This document shows, in pieces, positions 12,601 to 23,100 of a stretch of DNA of 64,000 nucleotides. This DNA comes from Pieris napi. Taxonomy: Eukaryota; Arthropoda; Insecta; Lepidoptera; Pieridae. The DNA lies in NCBI RefSeq assembly GCF_905475465.1, contig NC_062237.1, positions 12,572,501 through 12,636,500 of the forward strand, read 5' to 3'. The position numbers were made by a program, and so were the translations under genes. The notes under the pieces are model-generated. The model saw only the letters and a list, made by a program, of their open reading frames with translations. It made no database searches and was not told the DNA's origin. Every line of letters begins with the position of its first letter. The stretch's first letter is position 1.

Positions 12601-15600
12601 GTTTCGACTGTTATTATGGTAACATATTTTTTGTATGTAACGAAAGTCAAAGCTAATAAACAAATACTCCGTACATTATAATATGGTTTTTATGATGTTT
12701 TATTCTGGTATTATTTAAGACCTGGAAGTGATTGCTTTTTTTATAGGCAACCCGTTACAACGCATATTTTGTTTTTATATTAGATAAAATTATACGTAAT
12801 GTCTCTAAGGGAATTAATTTTAGTACCGACTCAAATTTAGCAATAGGCGTGCGACTCTCATCCTCGAGGTCGTAGGTACCATCCCCGGCTCGGCATCAAT
12901 AAACTTTTTTTCTATATTCCCTGAGAGTCAAAAAGTCGACGCCGCGCCGTGTGATTTGATAGATGGACAATTGATCATGAAACGGACAGAAAGTTCTAGC
13001 GCCACTGATTCTTTTTTTTTTATTACATGCCTAACCATGACTGGCCGAAAAAATTCTTGAATAAAAAGAGGTTTCATAGGATCTAAATACGATGTACTTG
13101 TCTCGAATCTTTGCTGTCTTTTCATAGATGTTTTCAATCGCACATTCTAAATTCTCTTTTAATTACCCAATATATAAATATGCCATGAAATTTGTGAAAT
13201 ATGTTTTGATTTTTAAAGTTTCAGACCATGGGATGAGACGTACCGAGGTCAGTCGGGTTGGGACGCAGGTGGCCGCGGATATTACTTTGCATCTGGTAGA
13301 CCTGATTCCTCTGCTTGGAGTCAGCGGGATTATGCTAGGTATATTTTTTTAATTTTTTGTCTATGTTGGGAAATACATTTACAATGTCGCAAATAATTCT
13401 AAAATATAAGCTTATTAAATTTTAAACCTAATCGTTTCTACCATTGTGTCGATAAATACATATTTTTTTTATATATTAAAATTGTATTTCTATTTGCCGC
13501 GGGAGGCTATAAGATAAAAATGATAATATGTAACAATTCATAAAAAAACGATACCTTTGATTTGACCTTTAACGCTGACAGCATTTCCTCGCTGTATTGT
13601 GATACTTATTTGTTGAGCGAGGAAAGCACCAGTTCTGGGGTCACTGGTACTATCTACCTACCAGCTTAAATCTTTAGTTAGCGCCTATGCACTTGAACGG
13701 CCTCTAATCTAAAGGGATCAAAATCGAAGTTGGAGGAAAGAATATTTGAGCCGAAATATTTGTTTAGTTGTAAGCTTGCAATTTAATGCTAATAGACAAG
13801 ACCAATTAAACAAATATTTTAACTTCCGAGAGCAATTGAAAGGACAAGGTAATCAACGTTTTGTTTGTCATTAATACCTTTTTTAACGTACGTATAATTC
13901 TAGGCATCTAAAGAAACTGACAAACTTATGCATGGTCATAATGCAAACAAATTATATAATAATAATTTATTTATTGCAATTTGGTACAAAAATGTTAAGG
14001 TGGTACAATCGTAAATCGTTGCACATAATGGCGCGCAAATGTATCCTAAGGAATTTTACATTTTACTTTATAAGTCAAAGTCAATTCTTATATAATCTGT
14101 ATCGTACATATCATACTTTTAAATTTATATCAATTATTTATAAATTTACTTTCAGACCACAATCCTCTGGCGGTTGGCAGAGTGGTTACCAAAGTAACCC
14201 GAGTTACTCCAATGACTACGCCTCAGGGTACAATTACAAAGATCCATACCGCGCTACCAGTGCAGCCAGCTACGGTTCTGGCTATGGGGGCTACCAGGAC
14301 GTAGGTTACGGACAGTCCAGTGGCTGGCGAAATGTTGGCGAAACCAGGCGGCCGTATAGAGATGAAAGGTATGTTTTTTTTTTCTTAAAATCACTGTCGC
14401 TTGTGGTGCGCTTATTTTATTCACATGTTTTATTGAGATAACTCGCGAGAGGACTGGCGTAGCCACTTCTTTTAATATTAATTGGCGAGTGGGTCCTGAC
14501 ATATTGCGAATTTCGTCTTGTAATAAAAACAATTTCAATATAAACTATTTCCACACATGCTTTTATATAGGTATTATTACTGTTTGCACTTCATACCTCA
14601 TTCACAAATATCATTCACCAATTATCATTTTCCAGCAATTTTGGTTTTGGATACAGAAGTCCAGCTTATGATAACTATCAAAGCCAGAACGCATTTTATC
14701 CTGGAGATAGAAGATATGGTTCCAGTGGGGCCCAAACTGTATATGGACAAACAGGAACCGAAAGACGGCCGTATAGAGATGAAAGGTAGTCCAGAAATCA
14801 GCTGTCAGTCTTCATATTACTGAAAACAATTTTTGGACGGTTTCCAAAGAAGTATTTTTGAATTCAGTAAAACGTTTAAGAATCGGTGATCACTTTAAAC
14901 TGTTATTTTCTGTTGCTTGAACTTTATAATATTTATTGATAACTGTCTCTATAATCGTAAACATATGCTACTCATCATGAAGTCACGGATTCATATCGAA
15001 CGATTCTGCAGCTGTAAGTCTACCTGCCTACCTGACTGGGTCCTTACTCCTTACCCTGAAACTTCTGATAGCCAAATAAAGCGATGTTTTTAAAGTAACC
15101 TTTCAAACATTGATTACGTAAGAGATAGTGATAGATTATTGAAAAAGTTCAGCATTAAAACTATTATGTATGTATGTGATTTGATTTGATTTGTATAAGT
15201 ATAAACAATAGTATAGTTTAATAAGATTTGTGTATATTAAACAAACAAAAAGTCTGTGGCACTAAAACCTCTTTAGGTCTGGGCCTCAGATTTCTGAATC
15301 TGTTTCATGATCATTTTTTCAATCTAATAGGCAAGTAGGTGATCAGCCTCCAGTGCCTGACACGCCGTCGACTTTTTGCGTCTAAGACATGTCGGTTTCC
15401 TCACGATGTTTTCCTTCACCGATCGAGCGAATGTTAAATGCGCACATAGAAAGTCCATGGTGCACAGCCGGGGATCGAACCTACGACCTCAGGGATGAGA
15501 GTCGCGTGCTGAAGCCACTAGGCCAACACTGCTCTATATATTAAACAAATGTATGGAAATGCGCGGTCGTGCTTTTAAAAATAGTCATACATATACCTAA

Positions 15601-15827
15601 ATACTAGAAACTATGGTAAAGTTCTGTATATATTTTTCAGTGGAGTTACGAAGCTGGACACCCAGTACAACCAGGTGGCTGACAATCGCTACGGCAGACC
15701 AAGTCAGCCAAGTTCATATCAACCGTTGTCGACCTTCAGCCAGAGTACAACTCAAACCAGCTATCTTCTTGGCAGAGAAGACCAACTTGTCAAAGTGGAT
15801 GATTCCACGCAAAAAGACGCTCAATAA
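9170..15827 (+). CDS. Secreted Asp/Arg- then Tyr/Gly-rich protein, family not recognised (5' exon missing)
   Basis: Six exons join in one frame: 9170-9648, 10379-10555, 13225-13338, 14156-14368, 14636-14785 and 15641-15827. They give 439 codons and a TAA stop at 15825-15827. The first visible residues, VLLIVAVTSLVES, look like the core and end of a signal peptide. The start codon must therefore lie in a short upstream exon, which I could not identify. Residues 15-160 are rich in Asp, Arg, Lys and Asn and hold the only cysteines seen (CGRC, residues 56-59). Residues 160-378 are Tyr/Gly/Arg/Ser-rich. The tail is Gln/Ser/Thr-rich and ends in KDAQ. RRPYRDES occurs twice (residues 321-328 and 371-378). 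All junctions are GT/AG, and every internal junction has phase 2. A structural extracellular role (cuticle, silk or eggshell type) is only a guess from composition. The intron after exon 3 (2.7 kb) and other introns hold repeats. Confidence 0.75.
10379..10555 (+). CDS. Gene 1, exon 3: Tyr/Asp/Gly-rich
   Basis: The acceptor is acttacag and the donor is AG|gtgagt. The exon is 177 nt with phase 2 at both ends. It codes for repeated Tyr-Asp and Tyr-Gly units such as RYDRYDDGYGGYGPG, with PYPRRP near its start. Confidence 0.75.
10944..11087. mobile_element. Hairpin MITE with perfect 37-bp TIRs
   Basis: AGCCCTGCGATTCTGTAACT... at 10944 is matched for 37 bases by its exact reverse complement ending at 11087. 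The core is about 70 bp. A diverged second copy lies at 57,971-58,110. It sits in the 2.7-kb intron of gene 1. Confidence 0.8.
12303..12475 (-). repeat. Interspersed repeat, unassigned (four copies in window)
   Basis: Shares agtgcaaaggcgctaatta, gagctggtgctttcc and cgctcaacgaataagtatcg with reverse strands of 13,560-13,702 and 57,445-57,616, and directly with 29,412-29,545. Confidence 0.6.
12843..13018 (+). repeat. tRNA-derived SINE, internally deleted
   Basis: Head gcgtgcgactctcatcctc and a damaged B box (gtaggtaccatccccggct) are joined to the SINE tail gtcgacgccg...ttgatcatgaaac...gcgccactgatt. Confidence 0.6.
13225..13338 (+). CDS. Gene 1, exon 4
   Basis: The acceptor is agtttcag and the donor is AG|gtatat. 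The exon is 114 nt, phase 2 at both ends. It codes for PWDETYRGQSGWDAGGRGYY followed by FASGRPDSSAWSQRDYA, with aromatic residues spaced among Gly and Ser. Confidence 0.7.
13560..13702 (+). repeat. Interspersed repeat, unassigned
   Basis: Forward copy of the family listed at 12,303: ttgttgagcgaggaaagcac, ggggtcactggtactatcta, ttagcgcctatgcacttgaa. Confidence 0.6.
13935..14120 (+). repeat. Interspersed repeat shared with 42,360-42,520
   Basis: Shares ggtacaaa.atgtta.ggt..., cacataatggcg..caaat and aaggaattttac with 42,410-42,500. It lies in the gene 1 intron just before exon 5. Confidence 0.45.
14156..14368 (+). CDS. Gene 1, exon 5: Tyr/Gly/Ser-rich, ends in the RRPYRDE module
   Basis: The acceptor is actttcag and the donor is AG|gtatgt. 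The exon is 213 nt, phase 2 at both ends. It codes for SGWQSGYQSNPSYSNDY-type sequence, then GSGYGGYQDVGYGQSSGW, and ends in ETRRPYRDE. The last 23 bases match the end of exon 6 with one difference. Confidence 0.75.
14636..14785 (+). CDS. Gene 1, exon 6: second RRPYRDE module, weak donor
   Basis: The acceptor is attttccag. The exon is 150 nt, phase 2 at both ends. It codes for NFGFGYRSPAYDNYQSQNAF and ends TERRPYRDE. The donor AG|gtagtc fits the consensus poorly. Reading past it gives an in-frame TAG at 14787-14789, so failure to splice would end the protein at YRDER. It is also an in-frame skippable cassette. Confidence 0.65.
15075..15080 (+). terminator. Possible alternative poly(A) signal after exon 6 of gene 1
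   Basis: AATAAA lies about 290 bp beyond the in-frame TAG that would be used if the weak donor after exon 6 were not spliced. It could serve a short isoform. In AT-rich intron DNA this hexamer also occurs by chance. Confidence 0.25.
15253..15537 (-). repeat. tRNA-derived SINE, near full length
   Basis: The reverse strand carries the tRNA-like head (ggcctagtggcttcagc..., B box ggttcgatccccggctgtgc), then the body cctcacgatgttttcc..., to the tail ...ctgaggcccagacc. It lies in the last intron of gene 1. Confidence 0.75.
15641..15827 (+). CDS. Gene 1, last coding exon
   Basis: The acceptor is tatttttcag. The exon codes for GVTKLDTQYNQVADNRYG, then a Ser/Thr/Gln-rich stretch, then YLLGREDQLVKVDD and the end KDAQ, with TAA at 15825-15827. 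The stop lies about 30 bp before a canonical poly(A) signal. Confidence 0.75.
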
Positions 15828-15855
15828 TCCAGTGTTTCATATATTAATGTTCTAG

Positions 15856-15861
15856 AATAAA
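15856..15861 (+). terminator. Poly(A) signal AATAAA of gene 1
   Basis: AATAAA lies 28 bp after the TAA stop of gene 1 and is followed by an AT-rich stretch. This is a short but plausible 3' UTR. It is read from the motif only; no transcript end is known. Confidence 0.5.
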
Positions 15862-16145
15862 TTATATTTAAACATATAAATGCTTTTTTCTATTTTGACA
15901 CGAATTTTTATTTATTTATTCATCATTGATAAATACTGAAATAATGAGGGGAACGGGTACCCAAATCGCTTTGAAGAGATCTCTTCCAGGCAACCACTGT
16001 AGGAATAAAATAAGGGAAACGCAAAAGAAAATACAAAACAAATAGACACATAGGGGTTACGTTATGAGTTATAGGTTAAGTTTAAAATATACCACAAACA
16101 CTTGCACTTAATTGATTTATTTAGGAAACTAAACAGATACATCTC

Positions 16146-16376
16146 TATAAAAAATGGGTGTGCGTACAAAGTACACATGTCAGAAGTGAAAATTCTTTGG
16201 CAAACTTTAATTTTAAAAATAGAATTTCTATAAGGTAATTCACCCTTCGAACTCTCTCTCAATCGGTCTCAATCGCTCTCTTCCTTTTCTTCAACAAAAA
16301 CGCGGCACATCTTCGTGACGTTCCTCGAAGTTTTACCCTCATGCGCCTAAAGAAGTATCACTTCAAAAAGTGAAAT
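16146..16376. mobile_element. MITE with imperfect GAAGTGAAACTTCTTT-type TIRs
   Basis: Left end tcagaagtgaaaattctttg and right end cctaaagaagtatcacttca are imperfect inverted repeats. The body has ctctcaatcggtctcaatcg and cacatcttcgtgacgttcc. Related copies lie at 41,305-41,437 and 47,993-48,422. Confidence 0.6.
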
Positions 16377-17008
16377 ATAACACATAAAATTAACACATTG
16401 AATATATCCACAAAAAGTGTCACGGATAAAAATAAGATACAATGCAAAACATTACAGCAGAACGTTAGCTAAGTAGACAATACAACACAAATATATAAGT
16501 CAGGACAACGACAAACATACTAGTAAATATAACAAAGAAGAAAGACACAAGGCTTAGGACAATAATAGTTGTTTTAAATTTGATAGTTATAATAACTTCT
16601 TTTAGAACCATTTGCAAATAAAGTAATATATAAACTGTAATTCAAATTTAAATTATGAGAAATTTCAGTATCTAAAAGTAAAATTTAATCTTGCCACATT
16701 TCTGTAATGTGTTACGATAACCACTTAAACTTACATTTATCTAAGTATTTACAATCAATTATAACAATTTGAGTGTAATCTAAAACAATACGTAAATTAA
16801 ATGGCATTTTATAATTGATAAATGTTGATTACTTCATTGTATATCTGATAAATTGTACGAGGGCGATACACTTGCTTATAGATTCTTGATTGGAGCCACG
16901 TAGCCAGAAAATGTTCTAAATTTAAATTTGTGAAAAAAGTTTTTAAGTGTTTTGATATTTCAAAGAAGTTTTTATCTTAAAGAGGTCAATCCAAGGAGTT
17001 TGTGTAAG

Positions 17009-17109
17009 ATGACGGAAAAGGTCGTACCAGGAGTTTCTCAAGATAATTCGGTCCCGGTTATCGTTGTGAATGGAGATTCAGATGTCCCAGTTATTCGGCA
17101 GATTAAGGC
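17009..17109 (+). CDS. Myo61F: Myosin alternative first exon 1a, in frame with the motor
   Basis: ATG at 17009 follows an in-frame TGA at 16931 with no other in-frame ATG between. The exon codes for [20 protein letters not shown], then [14 protein letters not shown], and ends GC|gtaagt in phase 2. Joined to exon 2 at 47,598 it reads ...[17 protein letters not shown] without a stop and adds 44 residues before MEHAL. That implies a 30.5-kb first intron. Phase, donor strength and open frame support it. It could still belong to another transcript. Confidence 0.55.
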
Positions 17110-20100
17110 GTAAGTATTTTATTACTTCTATATAAATGTCATATTGTTTAGAAATAGATGGGTAGTTCCTTAAGTCGTATAGAGTTAGGTCGGCGATAAC
17201 GTCGTACTTTGCACTATCTTTTTACGTTTTCTTCTTGTATATAAGTGGATATTTATTTTTATTAAGGTATTATAATTAACAAAGATTTACCATGAACGCC
17301 TATCGTAGTAAAATATAATACTTCTAAATATTGGTATGTCTGCGACTACGTATGTGTGTGTGTGACTATTTACTTTATAAATTATTTTGTATATTATTTT
17401 AGTTGAAGGATAAATCATTATACTGGGTACAAATTCTATTTATGAGTCCATTACGAGAAAAGTTAGTATTCTTCTCCGTCTAGGAAAAATAGTTGAGATA
17501 GGAGATTTGGGTAGTCAAGGCGTCCACGAAAGAGGTTCTATAGTAAGCATTGGTCCAGAAGAATGCGTCTATCCTGTAAAGATAGGTTTTTATATTTTTT
17601 ACACCTATCCTGATAACCAAACGACTTATCCGCACTTTTAAATAAAATATATTACATATTATACTAGCTGACCCGGCAAACGTTTCGTTTTGCCATGTAG
17701 GTATATTATTTGATGATAAATACTATGATAATAAAAATAGGGGATAATCGTAGAGGGGTGATAATTAAGGGTTGTATGTATTTTTGTATGATGTATCATA
17801 AAAAATAAAAACAAAAAGTTTTGTCTAAAAAATAAAAATAAAAATTTAGGGGTGGGACCACCCTTAACATTTAGAGGGATTAAAAATAGATGTTGTCCGC
17901 ATTCAAAAGCTCATTTTAAGATTTGTTCCTAAGTGCTCCGACCATTTTCGTGGCTTTTCTTTGAACCCTTTCAAGCATACTAATACTATTTTTTATAATA
18001 GTACTTTAGTTATTTTTATTGAACTAAAAATTTTTTTTCTTAGAAATAATCCGGGTCATCTAGTAATAATATAGAATTTACTGAAATATGCGTGAGAACT
18101 TATGTAGTTAATACTTTTATGTCGAACACAACGAAATTTTTTATTCCATTACGGCTCGGTGAGAACTAGACAACATTTTTCGCAGTTCGCTTACATTGAG
18201 CAGGAAAATACTTCTGCCAAATTATATTTCATCATTTAAAATATATACATACAATTAGTATACTTCGAATGTAAGTGATATAAAATTGGAACATTCTTAT
18301 CAAGAACTTATATCTTTATTATCGTCCAAACAATAAACTGGTGGTTCGTCACTTGGAATTAATATACGAGTATATCAGGTAAAATGTATAACTATGCTAA
18401 TTTTTTTAAAATTATATTTTTATTTTAAACTAAAAAGTTACGGGAAAGGAAGCATGGTCACAGCTTGGCTGACAAATCTTTGGACTTATATTTTAATTTT
18501 GGAAATATCGTGCTTATTAATAAGTAATTATTAATGAATTACTATTTATTTTAAATATGTGTTATACTCGCCGCGTCAAAAGAACTGAATTACGAAAATG
18601 TTATTGCATATTTGTATTTTGCAAGCAAATTATTTAGATTCTAATACTATATTGTTTTCAAAGAATAACTATTTAGCACTGATGTGCTTTATAACACTAA
18701 TTAATAATTTTGAATTATTAAGTTTAAAATTTGAATGTAATTACATGATATACTGCAAGTGTCTGAAACAATTATAAAAATATTTCGCCTTTCAAAATGT
18801 TACGAGCAAACTAATAGAAAAATATTATTTGCTATTTATTTATGAAAGTTTTACAAGATACTTGGTATAGCGAATTAATAATTTTTATTATAATATTTGG
18901 TAGGATATAACTCAAACTCAAACTTAAAATAACTTTATTCATATAGGTAAAAAAGTACACTTATGAACGTCAACAGATAAGATGTTAAATTAATTCTAAA
19001 TTTACATTTACTACCAGTTCGCAAGTCAATGGCGTAGATGGCATGACACTGGACGTGTGTTGACCTAGTAGTAACGGGTCTATAACGATAGGACCCTGTA
19101 ATGGCTATCATTTATTCGTTATATGTGCGTAATTAATTCATAACAATACTATTGTCATTTTACCCCAAGCTGTTGTCGAACAATTAAGGAAAATACAAAT
19201 TTCATGTATCCAATATTACGTATAAACACCGACGGTGATTTCCGAAAATCATGCGCAACAAATTGGGAATCATATCACCATATTCGTCACGAAACAATTT
19301 TATATTGTACTAGCTGGTGCCCGTCTGCGCAGAATTAAAATAATTTTTGTCCATGATGTAGCATGAAAGACATATTTTATCTACTTTAAATACTAGAAGC
19401 GATAAAAGTATCAATTTTCATTTTGGAATCAATTTATACGAAATGTGCATTTGAAATTATCAACTTTTATTGTAGTTATGGTTCACTATTTTGGCTATAA
19501 TGGCTAACACATAGGATATAGATATACACTGCGGCGGGCTTTTTTGTAGAAGTATTTAAGATTATTATTTCCATTGTACATTACATATGTGTAACTCTAG
19601 CGGTTTTGGAAGCGCAAGCCAGAATAGCTCGCAGATGGTAAATTGTAGGATTTGGTGTTTTATCATACATATTTCCTTTTTTATTTTTTCCCTTACTAGG
19701 GTTGCCTGCAAGTGATCGCTTGTTAGCGACAAGTCGGCCCATCCCTTATAATGTTTATGTATTATGTTATTTGTTTTAGTATAAATGTAATGAAGTGTGA
19801 ATAAATAAATAGAACATCGTGAGGAAACCGCCTTGCCTTAGACCCAAAAAGTCAACGGCGTGTGTCAGGCACACGAGGCTGATTTCCTACTTGCTATTGA
19901 CAATTGATTATGAACAGATACAGAGATCTGAGACTTGAGTAATCACGTTCGAACGTACATTCACATTCCCACTCGGGAGCAATTTAAAGAAACAAATGAG
20001 TACTTTACGTAATTAATTACTGACGATTTTTTTAGTTTGAGAACAAAATCGGTCACAATAATAAGATTGTCCTAGTTCTCTAATTGATGAGCAATGATTA

Positions 20101-23100
20101 TTGAGCGCTCTCAAGTAGCAATATCAAACTGATTGGATTGCGTTACATTGCTACGAAGCCAATTTACTGTATTTATTATTTGTAAGTACTTTATTGTGTA
20201 AAAAATGTACAAAGCTGTTTTTGCATTGTAAATTTTTTACAGTCGTTTAATAGGTGAGTTTAAACCCAGAGGAAATATTGTATAGCACGATATATTTGTG
20301 TTGTGGTGGCTTTTGAAGTTATACTTCTTTTGGCAAGTTAGGAAAAAATTATGAGTGTAAATTTTTTACGACGCGGCCGCACTCCGTCACAAAAAACCGA
20401 CACCATGAAGTTAGCATAGTAACCATTTTAAAATAAAAAATGTCCATTTCTTTAATTACGTAGATTTTTTTTGTGATATTTAAATAAACTTTTTTTAAGT
20501 AGCAAATGCGTTATAATAAAACTTTCAATGTATTAAATACCTTTTTTCTATTGTTAGTGTCGTTTTTTCGAGAGTCGTAGAATAAGGCGAAAGATAACAT
20601 TTTTAAAAAGATTTTTCTATTGTTACTTTGATTTTTTTTTGTTCTAATATAATTGATGTTTATGTTTGTAAAATTTGTGATGTCATATTTTCTTGTAGGT
20701 TTTAAGCTTACATGTTGCTTTTGGACTTATAAATAAATAATAAAGCCACTTTAATTCCATACTGTTAAAAATGACATATCATATGGTTGTTAGTTTTGTT
20801 ATTACACTCTTATTCTACATTAGTTATAGTTTTTTTCCGTTTCTTTGTGTGCTGCAGTCCCCTTTTGGGTAAAAGACTCCTTAACTTTCCGTATTTGTTA
20901 GCTTATTTAATTAATTTCCTGTATATACGTCCTACCAAAGACAATTTACTTTATAGTCTTTGGTCCTATATTGACGCTAGTACGGTGAATTATTTTAAGG
21001 AATTTACTTACAAAAATGTCAAATGGAATGGGTATTAAGAAACGTTTTAAAGGCCGTTTTGCATTTAAATTTTGGATGAGCCCATCTCATTAATTATGCT
21101 TACTCTAGTATCTTGTTAAGTCGTGATATGAATCCAAATTGTTGTTGAGCAACACGGTTCGCATAGAAGAAGTACCTTTTCATCTAAATTATACATAATT
21201 TAGATAAAAAACAAGAAAGCGTAAATATATTTTTTCAATTATCATTTTGAATATAAATTATCGGTTATTCATATTGTTACAAAGAACACAAAAGAAATTT
21301 TTTTCGAGCTAAAATCCAAGAGCCCTTAACCTACAGTGGCGGCGGCCATCCTGCCTTTGTTTTTTTGAATATGGGTTTCCAATTAAATTACGAGGAAATT
21401 TCACCCTTATCACCTCAATGTCCGTGGTTCCACAAGTGAGCGATTTTTAAGGCGGTTTTTATCGCGCACCACTACCGCGAACCAGCTCCCCACTGAAGTA
21501 TTTCCGAACTTCCGAACCATTTCGAGAGCACTTGCGAGCGCCAGCATTGAGAGTGCACATGGGCGGCGGAATCAACATCAGATGATCCTGTTTTTGCCTG
21601 AGAACTGCTGAAAGAGCCTGCTGCCCTGGCCATTTTACCAACCTCCAATGATGATTAATTGTAATAAATTTGCGTCAATATTTGTTAAGGAATTTATTTT
21701 TGTTTAGTTACTATTTTACTTTGACTTACACCTCTCGTACCACTAAAAATCAGTGTGGCTAAAGAGTATCCATTGCATGTGTTTCAGTGCCATCACTCTT
21801 TTTAATTTAATTTCTATTTATATTTTTTATTGTATCTCATTGAACAATAAATGTGTCTTCCTTTCATTATAGATTCATGAAATTATGGAATAGAATTTAT
21901 TGCACATTATAATACACTGATCTAGGGATTTTCTCTTTATCTTGTCATTGTCACTTGTCAGTTGTCACTTGACAAGTGTAATAGAATTGTAAAAGAATGA
22001 GGGTAGTAAGACGTATATAAAATAAAATGGTAACTGGTTGATGTCCATATATTTAAAAGATTTCTATATACCCTACCAACGCAAATAATAAAACATTAAT
22101 TCAAATAATTAAATATTATAAAAGATTATTGATTTTTTCCAATAACCTTAAAAGCTAGCTAAATAAGATAATACCTGCAGTTGAGTTTCATCATCGGAGG
22201 CAGAATACGAAGTTCCACCCGTATCACCTCGAATTCCGTCTTTCCACAACTGAAGGTTTTTAATCACCACTGTGTATAACCTGCCTGCTGAAGTATTTCC
22301 GAACCAATTCGACTTAGGGTCCTTCAAAAAACTACCAATTCCTTAAAAGCCGGCAATGCATTTGCGAGCTTTCTGGCAATGTGACTGTCCATGGGCGGTA
22401 TCACTTAATATCCTCTGAGCTTCAGTCAGAGGGCTCATCTTACGTTAACTATTTCGCTTTAATCGATAATTTTGATCGATTATTGTGCGCACTTTAACTC
22501 CAACACTTTAAAGTGAATTATTATTTTATTGTGTGATTTCTATCCCGTTTGTTATGTCAAAAAATCTAAGTCAAATATCAGTTATTGATTCATTTACACA
22601 GGGACCAAACTTTTTAAATTTGTTTTTATTTTCTTTTTAATAATTTTTTTTTATAATTATATATATATTTGTAGATTAAGAAAATTATAAATACTGTATA
22701 CTTGATTGTAAACTATACAATATTTATTCATAATCATTTAAAAATCATTTATTCATATAGGTAACACAATGTACACTTATGAACGTCAAAAAAGAAATAT
22801 ACATTAAATGCTTCTAATTTTACATTTGCTGCCAGTTCTCAAATCAAGGGCGTAGAACGGAAGAGATGAACTGGCAATAAAATCCAGGTACTCAGCAATC
22901 CAAGAAACTTAAACTCGTACGAAAATTGGTTCAACGATTAGTCTACAATGTAATTGACCGCACATCGCAGTCTTCGTAATGACATTAAGTGATCTGATTT
23001 TCTGATTCAATGATACTTGATTGACAATAAGGAGACATTGGATTCTAAATGCCTTCAAAATAACAACAGATAATGCCCCAATATCTCATACATTCACACA

